Assembly (NCBI GenBank): GCA_963742205.1
Contig: CAVUKZ010000007.1
Location: forward strand, 124,001-188,000
Source of the DNA: WHSW01 sp963742205
GTDB lineage: Bacteria > Actinomycetota > Thermoleophilia > Solirubrobacterales > 70-9
DNA length: 64,000 nucleotides
Direction of reading: 5' to 3'
Positions 8,301-16,303 of the stretch are shown piece after piece. The position numbers and the translations under genes were made by a program. How positions within the stretch are numbered: position 1 is the first letter of the stretch; every line of letters begins with the position of its first letter. The notes beneath the pieces were generated by a model. It saw nothing but the letters and a program-made list of their open reading frames with translations. It had not been told where the DNA came from and made no database searches.

Positions 8301-8664
8301 ATGGCCCCCGAGCCAGACCCTGCGTCTGACGGCCCCAGCCGACGGCAGGGGCGACGAGGAGGGCTCGGAGTGGCCCCGGGAGGATGCGGGCGCGGTCGAG
8401 GTGACGATGGCGGCCGCGGGCCCCGAGGGCCTGTCCCCAGCGCCACCGCGGCTCGGCGTCCGGATGGCCGAGCTGGAGGAGCGGCTCGCGCGGCTGGAGG
8501 AGGACTTTTCAGAGGGCGCGCCCTCGGGATCTCCGTACCCAGGCCACTCGGGTGATCGCCGCGCGCGAGGCGGCCGGGGGGTTCAGCTCACTCGACGACC
8601 TGGACGCCCTCTCGGGCTTCCCCCGGCTCAGCTCGAAGCCTTCAAGGCCGCGGTCCGCCTCTAG
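8301..8664 (+). pseudogene. Small coiled-coil plus helix-hairpin-helix protein, broken by frameshifts
   Basis: No single frame spans this stretch, but joined pieces read as one acidic protein. An ATG at 8301, just after glmS, gives MAPEPDPASDG. Another frame gives GDEEGSEWPREDAGAVEVTM and a coil MAELEERLARLEEDF. A third gives TRVIAAREAAGGFSSLDDL followed by DALSGF. The second frame returns with AQLEAFKAAVRL and stops at 8664. The last two pieces form a ComEA-like helix-hairpin-helix. At least two +1 shifts and one -1 shift are needed, so it is a decayed gene or error-laden sequence. DNA binding is inferred only from the HhH resemblance. Confidence 0.5.
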
Positions 8665-8698
8665 GCCCTGAGCCATCCTCGGGGGCCGCCATCGCGCG

Positions 8699-10273
8699 GT
8701 GGCTACGATCCCCGCCTTGCACGGAGGCTTTGTTTGTCGCGCGAGTGCGCTCGCGCTCGTGATCGGCGCGTTCGCGACCGGCTGTGGTGGGGGAGACGAC
8801 TCGGGGCTCGCCTCGCTGGCCCCTCCCGACGCGCGCCTGTACGTCGAGGCGACGATCCCGGAGGGCGACCAGGCGGACGCCATCGACGCGCTCGCCGGCC
8901 GCTTCGGGGTCTCCGACACCCATGCGCTGGTCACCGCCGGGATCGACCGGCTGCTGGCCCAGAACGGCCTCGACGTGAACTTCGCGGACGACGTCGAGCC
9001 GTGGCTGGGCGACGAGGTGGGGGTCTTCGTCCGCTCGTTCGAGGCCGACCCGACCACGGGCGTGACGCCGGACTTCGCCGCGATGGCCGAGGTGGACGAC
9101 GCCGACGCCGCGCGCGGGTTCCTCCAGCGGCTCGCCGACGCCGACCCGGCGCAGGAGCAGGAACGCAGCTACGAGGGGACCGACTACCTGGCGTCGCCGT
9201 CCGGTGACTTCGCCGCCGGCGTCGTCAACGACTACGCGCTCGTCGTCGGTACCGAGATGTCCTTCAAGCTCGCGGTCGACGCGGCCGGCGGGGAGTCGCT
9301 CTCCGAGAGCGAGGAATACACGTCCCGCGCCGACGAGCTGCCCGACGATCCGCTCGCGACGGCCTTCTTCGAGCCCGCCGCCCTGGTCGCCGCCGCGGAG
9401 GAGGCAGGCGGCGTCCCGCCACGGGCGACGAAGGCGGTCGAGCCGCTGCTCGCGGGGGCCCTCTCGCAGCCTGTTGAGGTGACGCTCTCGGCGACTGACG
9501 ACTCGGCGAGCATCGACCTCGCGGCCTCGAGCGAGTCGGCGGAGGACGTGGGCACCGGTTCCGTGCTGCTCGACGGGCTGCCGGCGGACTCGTGGTTCGC
9601 GGCGGCGATCCCGGACCTCGGGCCGACGCTGCAGCGCACCGTCGATGAGCTATCCAAGGGCGGCCTGCCGGGCGCCGGCATGCTCGAGCGCCAGATCCGG
9701 GAGACGACGGGCATCGATCTGCGAGCCGACCTGCTGAGCTGGCTCGGCGACGCCGCGCTGTTCGTTCAGGGCACGGCCCCACCGGCCTTCTCGGCCGGGC
9801 TGATCGCCCAGACGAGCGACCCTCAGGCACCGCGGAGCCTGCTGAACGACGCTCAATCCCTGGTCGAGCGTGGATCGGGCCTGCGCTCGACCGGACCCCC
9901 GGAGGGCGCCGAGTACGGGTTCTCGATCGGGCTCCCGGGGCTGGGTGGCGGCGCCGAGGCCGGGGTCGTCGGCGACGAGCTCGTGGCCGTGGTGGGGACC
10001 ACGGTCTCCCAGGCCCTGAAGCCCAGCCGCACGCTCGCCACCGATGAGGGCTTTCAGAAGGCGGTCGGCGAGCTCGGCGACGACCTCGCCCCGGTGCTCT
10101 ACGTCGACCTGCCGTCGTTCTTCCGCGTCGCGCGGATGGGCGACACGGACGGCAGCCCCGACTACAACGCGATCGCGCCCTACGTCGGCGCGTTCGACTC
10201 GCTGATCGCGGGCACGCGGGTCGAGAACGGCCTCGCGATCAGCCGCGGCACGGTCACGCTGGCGCCCCGCTGA
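8699..10273 (+). CDS. DUF3352-type secreted lipoprotein
   Basis: About 524 aa. The N-terminus is hydrophobic and ends in FATGCGGGDDS, a lipobox-like cysteine, so it is probably an outer-face lipoprotein. Ala/Gly/Asp-rich repeats of the type WLGDEVGVFV and WLGDAALFVQ occur (residues about 100 and 345), with ADAARGFLQRLAD between. This pattern matches DUF3352 proteins common in Thermoleophilia; their function is unknown. The start is uncertain: GTG 8699 is the first in-frame choice, and a GGAGG at 8722-8726 has no in-frame start at good distance. It stands alone, without an obvious operon partner. Confidence 0.75.
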   Translation: MATIPALHGGFVCRASALALVIGAFATGCGGGDDSGLASLAPPDARLYVEATIPEGDQADAIDALAGRFGVSDTHALVTAGIDRLLAQNGLDVNFADDVEPWLGDEVGVFVRSFEADPTTGVTPDFAAMAEVDDADAARGFLQRLADADPAQEQERSYEGTDYLASPSGDFAAGVVNDYALVVGTEMSFKLAVDAAGGESLSESEEYTSRADELPDDPLATAFFEPAALVAAAEEAGGVPPRATKAVEPLLAGALSQPVEVTLSATDDSASIDLAASSESAEDVGTGSVLLDGLPADSWFAAAIPDLGPTLQRTVDELSKGGLPGAGMLERQIRETTGIDLRADLLSWLGDAALFVQGTAPPAFSAGLIAQTSDPQAPRSLLNDAQSLVERGSGLRSTGPPEGAEYGFSIGLPGLGGGAEAGVVGDELVAVVGTTVSQALKPSRTLATDEGFQKAVGELGDDLAPVLYVDLPSFFRVARMGDTDGSPDYNAIAPYVGAFDSLIAGTRVENGLAISRGTVTLAPR

Positions 10274-10326
10274 CGGGCCCCGCGGCTCCCCGACCCGCGC
10301 ATGCGCCGGGCAGTAGCGTTGGCCCG

Positions 10327-10701
10327 GTGATCGAGCTCCCCGGGATCGGCTTCGACCTGATCGAGATCGAGCGCCTCGAGCGCGCGATCGAGCGCCGCCC
10401 GCGGCTCGCGCGCCGGCTCTTCAGCGAGGCCGAGCTCGAGTTCGCCGAGGCGCGACGGCGCCCCGGGCGCCACCTGGCCGCGCGCTTCGCCGCCAAGGAG
10501 GCGGCGCAGAAGGCGCTGGGGCTCGGGGGGATGCGGATGCACGAGATCGAGGTCGAGGGCGGCGGCGACGGCCCGCCTCGCCTGCGCCTCAGCGGCTCGG
10601 CGGCGGACGCCGCCCGCGAGGCCGGGGTCTCGCTCTCGGTCTCGCTCACCCACTCCCGCGAGCTCGCCGCCGCCGCGGTCGTCGCGCGCCCGCTCGCCTA
10701 G
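10327..10701 (+). CDS. acpS: Holo-[acyl-carrier-protein] synthase
   Basis: 124 aa from GTG 10327. Typical AcpS motifs are GIGFDLIEIERLERAI with the metal-binding Asp, and FAAKEAAQKALGLG with the catalytic/phosphate Glu and Lys. The C-terminal strand is VSLTHSRELAAAAVV. It transfers 4'-phosphopantetheine from CoA to ACP and is needed for fatty-acid synthesis. Two bases separate its stop from the nnr start, and acpS-nnr-alr is a conserved actinobacterial order, so co-transcription is likely. Confidence 0.95.
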   Translation: MIELPGIGFDLIEIERLERAIERRPRLARRLFSEAELEFAEARRRPGRHLAARFAAKEAAQKALGLGGMRMHEIEVEGGGDGPPRLRLSGSAADAAREAGVSLSVSLTHSRELAAAAVVARPLA

Positions 10702-10703
10702 CG

Positions 10704-12234
10704 ATGGAGCACTGGCTCGAGCCGCTCTACGACGCCGAGGGCATGCGGGCAACCGACGCGTGGGCGATCGAGGACCGCGGCGTCCCGTCCCTGGAGCTCA
10801 TGGAGGTCGCGGGCGGGGCCGTCGCCGAGGCGGCGCTCGCAACCGCCGGTGACGGACCGGCGCGGGTCGTGTGCGGCAAGGGCAACAACGGCGGCGACGG
10901 CTTGGTCGCTGCGCGCCATCTGGCGGCGGCCGGGATGCCGACCGAGGTCCTGCTGCTGTGGCCCGGCGCTGAGGTCTCCGGCGACGCGGCGGCCAACCTG
11001 GACCGGCTGGACGGCGGCGTACGCGAGGTCGGCCCGGGCGAGGTTGAGAGCGCCCTCAGGGGGTCCGGAGTGGTCGTCGATGCGATCTTCGGCACTGGCT
11101 TCGCGGGCGCGCCGCGCGAGCCGGCCGCGGGCGCGATCGAGGCGATCAACTCCTGTGGCGCCGCGGTGGTGGCGGCCGACATCGCGTCGGGTGTCGATGC
11201 CGCCACCGGGGAGGTAGCCGGCGCCGCCGTGGACGCCTCCGTCACGGTCAGCTTCCACGCCCCGAAGCTCGGGCACTGGATCGCTCCCGGCAAGCGGCAC
11301 CGGGGCGAACTGCGCGTCGTGCCCATCGGGATCCCCCCTGGGGCTCCCTCGATCCCGGCCGCCGGCCTGATCCGCACGGCGGTGCTCGACCTCGCATCCC
11401 CGCGCGGCCCGGACTCGACCAAGTTCACGTCGGGCGAGGTACTGATCGTGGGCGGCTCCAGGGGGCTGACCGGCGCGGTCTGCATGGCGTCGGAGGCCGC
11501 GGCTCGCGCCGGCGCCGGCTACGCGACCGTCGCGGTCCCAGAGGACCTCGAGTCCATCCTCGAGGTCAAGCTGACCGAGGTGATGTCGATCGGCTGCCCG
11601 TCGGCGGGCGGGCGGCTCGATCAGTCGGCCGCCGGGCGCATTCTCGAGGCGGCCGGCCGCGCCGCCGCGGTGGTCGTGGGGCCGGGGCTTGGCCGCGGCG
11701 ACGGCGCTCCCGAGCTCGTCGCCGAGCTTGCGCGCCGGATCGAGGCCCCGCTGCTGATCGACGCCGACGGCCTCAACGCGATCGCGGGATCGCTCGAGCT
11801 GCTCGCCCGACCGTCCCGCGCCGACGGTGCTCACCCCGCACGCTGGCGAGCTCGCCCGGTTGCTCGAGACCGACTCGGCCGCCGTCGGCGCCCGCCGCCT
11901 GGCCCACGCGAACGAGGCGGCGTCGCGCTCGGGCGCCGTGGTCGTGCTCAAGGGCGACGACACGATCGTCGCCTCTCCCGACCACCCGCCGATGGTCAAC
12001 GGGCTCTCGAGCCCGGCGCTCGCGACGGCGGGGACCGGCGACGTCCTCAGCGGGATGACCGCGGCGATGCTCGCCCGCGGGCTCGAGCCGCACGCCGCCG
12101 CCGCCGCCGCGGTCCACGCCCACACGCGGGCCGGCCGGGTCGCCGCCGAGCGCGTCGGCGCGCCGGAGTCGGTGATCGCCACCGACGTGATCGCGGCGAT
12201 TCCGGCCGGGATTCGTCCCGAGGCCCAGATTTGA
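10704..12234 (+). CDS. nnr: Bifunctional NAD(P)H-hydrate epimerase/dehydratase; +1 frameshift
   Basis: The N-terminal NnrE epimerase domain (GKGNNGGDGLVAARHL, DAIFGTGF, ADIASGVDAATG) runs to about 11340. The C-terminal NnrD ribokinase-like dehydratase carries VVGPGLGRG, LIDADGLNAIAG, VLTPHAGELARLL and ATAGTGDVLSGMTAA. It repairs damaged NAD(P)HX. The frame breaks at about 11805-11809 in CTCGCCCGACCG: removing one C restores LLADRPAPTVLTPH and a single protein of about 509 aa. All catalytic motifs survive, so sequence error is more likely than true inactivation. The stop overlaps the TTG start of alr. Confidence 0.92.
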
Positions 12235-13346
12235 GGGCGGTCGCGCTGATCGATCAGGGGGCGGTCGAGCGCAACTGCAGGCGGCTGCGGGACGCGCTCT
12301 CGCCCGGCGCGGAGCTGTGCGCGGTCGTGAAGGCCGACGGTTACGGGCACGGCGCGCTCACGTGCGCTCGCGCCGCGCTGGCCGGGGGCGCGACGCGGCT
12401 CGCGGTCGCCACGGCAGGCGAGGCGGCGCAGTTGCGTGCGGAACTGCCCGGCGCTCGCCTGATGGTGCTTGGTGCCCTCACCGCCGACGAGCTCGAGGTG
12501 GCGCTCGACGCCGACGCCGACGTCGCGGTGTGGCGGGCGGGCTTTCTCGATCTGGTCCGCAACCGGGCGCGGGCGCGCGGCGATCGCCCCCGGGTGCACG
12601 TGAAGTACGACACGGGCATGGGCAGGCTCGGGGAGCGCGACCCGCGCGTTGTGACCGCGCTGGTCGAGAGCGCCGCCGGGGCGGACGAGCTCGACCTCGT
12701 CGGGCTCTGGACGCACTTCGCGACCGCCGACGAGCTCGACTCGGCGTTCTTCGACGAGCAGCTCGAACGCTTTCGCGAGCTCGCGCTGCCGCTGCGCGAG
12801 CGCTTCGGCGGACTCCTCCTGCACGCGGCCAACAGCGCGGCGACCCTGCGCGAGCCGGGTGCCCACTTCGACCTGGTCCGCTGCGGGATCGCGATCTACG
12901 GCCTCGACCCGTTCGGCGAGGACCCCGACGCGCGGGGGCTGAAGCCGGCGCTGGAGCTGCGTTCCTACGTGGCCGACGTGAAGCCCTTCGAGCCGGGCGA
13001 CAGCGCCGGCTACGGCCGGACCTGGAAGGCGCCGGCGGCGACGTCGGTCGGCGTGCTGCCGATCGGCTACGGCGACGGCGTTCGCCGGGCGCTGTCCAAC
13101 AACGCCGACGTGCTCGTCGGCGGACGCCGGCGCCCGCTGGTGGGCACGGTGTCGATGGACAACGTCACGATCGACCTCGGCGCGGGAACCGGCGTCGAGG
13201 CCGGGGCCGAGGCCGTGCTCATCGGCGCCCAGGAGGACGAGCGGATCCTCGCCGAGGAGCTCGCCCGACGGCTCGGGACGATCAACTACGAGATCACCTG
13301 CGGGATCTCGGCCCGGGTGCCGCGCGAGCCCGCCGGGCCGCAATGA
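12231..13346 (+). CDS. alr: Alanine racemase
   Basis: 371 aa from TTG 12231 (TTGA overlap with the nnr stop). The PLP lysine is in AVVKADGYGHGA. The second catalytic residue is the Tyr in SAGYGRTW. GTVSMDNVTID and the phosphate-binding region near LPIGYGDGVRR complete the fold-type III signature. It produces D-alanine for peptidoglycan. Length matches the family (about 370 aa). The stop overlaps the next start in ATGA at 13343-13346, implying translational coupling. Confidence 0.95.
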   Translation: MRAVALIDQGAVERNCRRLRDALSPGAELCAVVKADGYGHGALTCARAALAGGATRLAVATAGEAAQLRAELPGARLMVLGALTADELEVALDADADVAVWRAGFLDLVRNRARARGDRPRVHVKYDTGMGRLGERDPRVVTALVESAAGADELDLVGLWTHFATADELDSAFFDEQLERFRELALPLRERFGGLLLHAANSAATLREPGAHFDLVRCGIAIYGLDPFGEDPDARGLKPALELRSYVADVKPFEPGDSAGYGRTWKAPAATSVGVLPIGYGDGVRRALSNNADVLVGGRRRPLVGTVSMDNVTIDLGAGTGVEAGAEAVLIGAQEDERILAEELARRLGTINYEITCGISARVPREPAGPQ

Positions 13347-14776
13347 GCCCGGTCGCCGACGCCCTCCGAGCCGCTGCCGCCGTGGACGTGGCCGCCGCGG
13401 CGCTCGATCCCGGCGACGCGTGGATCGTCGGGGGCGCGGTGCGCGACGCCTTGGCCGCGCGCCCCGTCGTCGACCTCGACCTCGCGGTCGCTGGCAACCC
13501 CGAGACCGCAGCGCGGCGCGTGGCGACGGCCGCCGGCGGCCCCGCCTTCGAGCTCTCGGCCGAGTTCGGAACCTGGCGGGCGCTCGCTGCGGGCCGCGAG
13601 TGGCACGTGGACGTCACCGGACTGCGCGGCGAGTCGATCGGCGACGACCTCGCCCAGCGCGACTTCACCGTGAACGCGATCGCGGTCCCCCTCGCCGATC
13701 AGGGCGCCGAGCCGATCGATCCTCACGGCGGCGCCGCGGACCTCGAGGCAGGGTTGCTGCGCGCCGTCTCCGCCCGGAGCTTCACGGACGACCCCCTGCG
13801 GGTGCTGCGCGCGGCCCGGCTCGGCGCCGAGCTCGGATTCGAGCTCGAGCCCGGGACGGCGGAGCTCGCCCGGGCCGCGGCGGGGCGCGCCGGCGACCCG
13901 GCCGGCGAGCGCCAGTTCGCGGAGTTGCGGCTGCTGGTCACCGGCCCCGACCCGCTTCGTGGCCTGCGCCTGATGGACGAGCTCGGCGCCACGGCCGCGG
14001 TCCTGCCCGAGCTCGACCAGCTCCAGGGCGTGGCGCAGAACCCCAACCACCACCTCGACGTCCACGGCCACACGCTCGAGGTCCTCGCCAATCTGCTCGA
14101 GATCGAGCGCGACCTCGAGCGCTACGCGGGCGCGGTCGCCGACGAGGTCCGAGCGCTGCTCGCCGAGCCGCTCGCGGACGAACTCGATCGCCGGGGCGCG
14201 CTGCGCTTCGGCGCCATTCTGCACGACACCGGCAAGCCCGCGACCCGCCAGGAGCACGAGGGCGGGTTCGTCTCCTTCGTCGGCCATGACCGCGAGGGCG
14301 CGGAGGTGGTGCGCGCGGCATGCGCGCGCCTGAAGACGAGCCGGGCGCTGGCGCGCCATCTGGAGGCGCTCACCCTGCACCATCTGCATCTCGGGTTCAT
14401 GAGCCATGAGCGCCCGCTGTCGCGGCGCCGGCTCTACGACTACCTGCGGCTGACCGCGCCGGTGGCGGCCGATGTCACCCTGCTCACGGTCGCCGACCGG
14501 CTCGCCGCCCGCGGCGCCGGCCCGACCGCCAGCCCCGAGATGATCGAGGCGCACCTCGAGCTCGTCCGCGAGGTGCTCCCGGCGGCCGTCGCCTGGCACC
14601 GCGACGGCCCACCGCGCTCGCCGATCGCGGGCGACGAACTGGCGCGGCAACTCGGGATCGAGGAGGGACCGGAGCTCGGTCGCCTGCTGGGCGAGGTGGA
14701 GGCGGGTGTGTTCACGGGCGAGGTGACCACGCCAGAGGACGCCGTCGAGGTGGCCCGGCGCGCGCGCGCCGAATAG
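13343..14776 (+). CDS. CCA tRNA nucleotidyltransferase / polyA-polymerase family with HD domain
   Basis: 477 aa. The N-terminal nucleotidyltransferase core includes WIVGGAVRDALAARPVVDLD (the GGxVRD and DxD motifs) and ESIGDDLAQRDFTVNAIA. The neck shows DDPLRVLRAARLGAELGF. The middle carries an HD-type phosphohydrolase segment, HTLEVL...FGAILHDTGKPATRQ and HDREGAEVV. The class adds or repairs the 3' CCA of tRNAs; the HD part may remove phosphates. ATG 13343 overlaps the alr stop. Assignment to the class is strong; CCA-adding versus A-adding specificity cannot be decided by eye. Confidence 0.88.
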   Translation: MSPVADALRAAAAVDVAAAALDPGDAWIVGGAVRDALAARPVVDLDLAVAGNPETAARRVATAAGGPAFELSAEFGTWRALAAGREWHVDVTGLRGESIGDDLAQRDFTVNAIAVPLADQGAEPIDPHGGAADLEAGLLRAVSARSFTDDPLRVLRAARLGAELGFELEPGTAELARAAAGRAGDPAGERQFAELRLLVTGPDPLRGLRLMDELGATAAVLPELDQLQGVAQNPNHHLDVHGHTLEVLANLLEIERDLERYAGAVADEVRALLAEPLADELDRRGALRFGAILHDTGKPATRQEHEGGFVSFVGHDREGAEVVRAACARLKTSRALARHLEALTLHHLHLGFMSHERPLSRRRLYDYLRLTAPVAADVTLLTVADRLAARGAGPTASPEMIEAHLELVREVLPAAVAWHRDGPPRSPIAGDELARQLGIEEGPELGRLLGEVEAGVFTGEVTTPEDAVEVARRARAE

Positions 14777-14777
14777 G

Positions 14778-15206
14778 CTGCCCGCCATCGCAGCGGACCC
14801 GAACTGCCTCTTCTGCAAGATCGTCGCCGGCGAATTGCCGTCGCAGACCGTCGACTCGGATGAGCACACCGTGGCGTTCATGGACATCGCCCCGGCCACC
14901 AGGGGCCACGCGCTGGTGATCCCGCGCGAGCACTACCCGAACCTGTTCGAGATTCCCGACGACGAGCTCGAGCGGACGATGCTGGCCGCAAGGCGCCTCG
15001 CCGCGCGGATGCAGGAGACGCTTGAGCCGGACGGCTTCAACATCCTCAACTCGTGCGGATCCGCGGCATGGCAAACGGTCTTTCACTTCCACGTCCACGT
15101 GGTCCCGCGCTACGAGGACGATCCCCTGAAGCTGCCGTGGGTGCCGGCCGAGGGCGACGGCGACGAGATCGCGCGCGTCGCGGCTGCGATCCGGGGCGAG
15201 GGCTGA
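14778..15206 (+). CDS. HIT-family nucleotide-binding hydrolase
   Basis: About 135-142 aa. An N-terminal CLFCKIVAGELPSQTV (zinc-type CxxC of HIT proteins) and the histidine triad FHFHVHVVPRY are visible, with APATRGHALVIPREHYPN between. Family members hydrolyse adenosine-nucleotide phosphoramidates or dinucleoside polyphosphates. The first ATG (14835) would cut off the CxxC, so the real start is upstream, probably CTG 14778 or the rare ATC 14787; this is unresolved. The TGATG overlap at 15204-15208 couples it to the next gene. Confidence 0.88.
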   Translation: MPAIAADPNCLFCKIVAGELPSQTVDSDEHTVAFMDIAPATRGHALVIPREHYPNLFEIPDDELERTMLAARRLAARMQETLEPDGFNILNSCGSAAWQTVFHFHVHVVPRYEDDPLKLPWVPAEGDGDEIARVAAAIRGEG

Positions 15207-15997
15207 TGGCCGAGCGCACGATCCGGCTCGAACGCGATGAGGGGGTGGCCCAGGTGGTGCTCTCCAACCCGCCGCTCAACCTGTTCACCGACAACGCGTT
15301 CAACGAGCTCATGGACTGCCTGGACGAGGTCGAGGGATCGGACGCGCGGGCGCTCGTGTGGCGCGCGGAGGGTGACATCTTCACTGGCGGCGTCGACGTG
15401 AACGCGTTCCAGCGGATCGTCGACGCGGACTCACCGGAGGCGGCCAGCGGCATGGCCGGGCCGCTGATCGAGGGGGTCCAGCGCCTCGAGGCGCTGGAGA
15501 TCCCGACCCTGGCGCTGATCCACGGCCTCTGCCTCACCGCCGGGCTCGAGGTGGCGCTGGGCTGCGACCTGATGTGGGCCGAGGAGTCGTCGAAGTTCGG
15601 GCTCGTCGAGGCGGTTGTCGGGTTGACCCCTGGCGCGGGCGGCACCCAGCGCATGGCCGACCGGGCGGGGCCCGCTCGAGCGCGGGAGTTCGTCATGACC
15701 CGCGGCCTCTACGACGCCGCCGTGCTGGAGCGCTGGGGCGTGATCAACCGGGTGGTGCCGGACGGCACCGTCCACGAGAAGGGGATGAAGTTCGCCCACC
15801 AGCTCGCGAGCGGCCCAACCAAGGCGCACGCGGCGACGAAGCGCATCGTCAAGGCCGTCTCCGACGGTGGGGTGGCGCATGCCGACGAGGTCACGCCGGG
15901 CCAGTTCGCGGAGCTCTTCGCCACCGAGGACCTGCAGAACGCGGTCCGCTCGTTCCTTGCAGATGGGCCTGGGAAAGCCACTTTCGAGGGGAAGTAG
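15206..15997 (+). CDS. Enoyl-CoA hydratase/isomerase family protein
   Basis: 263 aa. Crotonase fold: QVVLSNPPLNLFTDNAFNEL, the oxyanion segment GDIFTGGVDVNAF, HGLCLTAGLEVALGCDLMWA, and FGLVEAVVGLTPGAGGTQRM. The second catalytic Glu position falls in FGLVEAVVGL. It hydrates or isomerises acyl-CoA thioesters; the exact substrate cannot be told. It starts on the last base of the HIT gene's stop. A second, different crotonase lies at 48638-49408. Confidence 0.85.
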   Translation: MAERTIRLERDEGVAQVVLSNPPLNLFTDNAFNELMDCLDEVEGSDARALVWRAEGDIFTGGVDVNAFQRIVDADSPEAASGMAGPLIEGVQRLEALEIPTLALIHGLCLTAGLEVALGCDLMWAEESSKFGLVEAVVGLTPGAGGTQRMADRAGPARAREFVMTRGLYDAAVLERWGVINRVVPDGTVHEKGMKFAHQLASGPTKAHAATKRIVKAVSDGGVAHADEVTPGQFAELFATEDLQNAVRSFLADGPGKATFEGK

Positions 15998-16017
15998 GCG
16001 CTACCCTCACCCGCTGC

Positions 16018-16236
16018 ATGGGTAAAGAAGAGAAGATCGAGATGGAGGGCGAGGTCACCGAGGCCCTGCCCAACACGATGTTCAAGGTCAAGCTCGACAA
16101 CGACCACGAGGTCCTCGGGCACATCAGCGGCAAGATGCGCCGCCACTACATCCGCATCCTCCCCGGCGACCGGGTGAAGATCGAGCTCTCACCGTACGAC
16201 CTCGATCGCGGGCGGATCACCTACCGCTACAAGTAG
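16018..16236 (+). CDS. infA: Translation initiation factor IF-1
   Basis: 72 aa, the exact usual length. S1/OB-fold sequence: MEGEVTEALPNTMFKVKLDN, then HISGKMRRHYIRILPGDRVK, VELSPYDL-type KIELSPYDLDRGRITYRYK at the end. IF-1 binds the ribosomal A site during initiation. Here it stands alone, 20 bp after a crotonase gene, rather than in the rpmJ-rpsM ribosomal operon. Whether a second infA exists in that operon cannot be seen from this window. Confidence 0.95.
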   Translation: MGKEEKIEMEGEVTEALPNTMFKVKLDNDHEVLGHISGKMRRHYIRILPGDRVKIELSPYDLDRGRITYRYK

Positions 16237-16242
16237 CGCCAG

Positions 16243-16258
16243 CGTGACATGCGTCACG
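16243..16258. promoter_or_regulatory. GTGA-N6-TCAC palindrome, CRP/FNR-like operator candidate
   Basis: In the 67-bp gap before the large repeat protein lies CGTGACATGCGTCACG, a perfect inverted repeat. Its core GTGA-N6-TCAC equals the half-site pattern recognised by Crp-family regulators. A TTGACG at 16265-16270 could be a -35 box, but no good -10 follows. It may equally be a short hairpin after infA. Confidence 0.35.
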
Positions 16259-16303
16259 GCTCCCTTGACGGGGAGCGGGCGCTGATGGATCGTCCCCGTC
16301 CTG

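Noticed and set aside
14835..15206. ATG 14835 as the start of the HIT gene
   Set aside because: It would remove the conserved CLFCKIVAGELP segment that is clearly encoded just upstream in the same frame.
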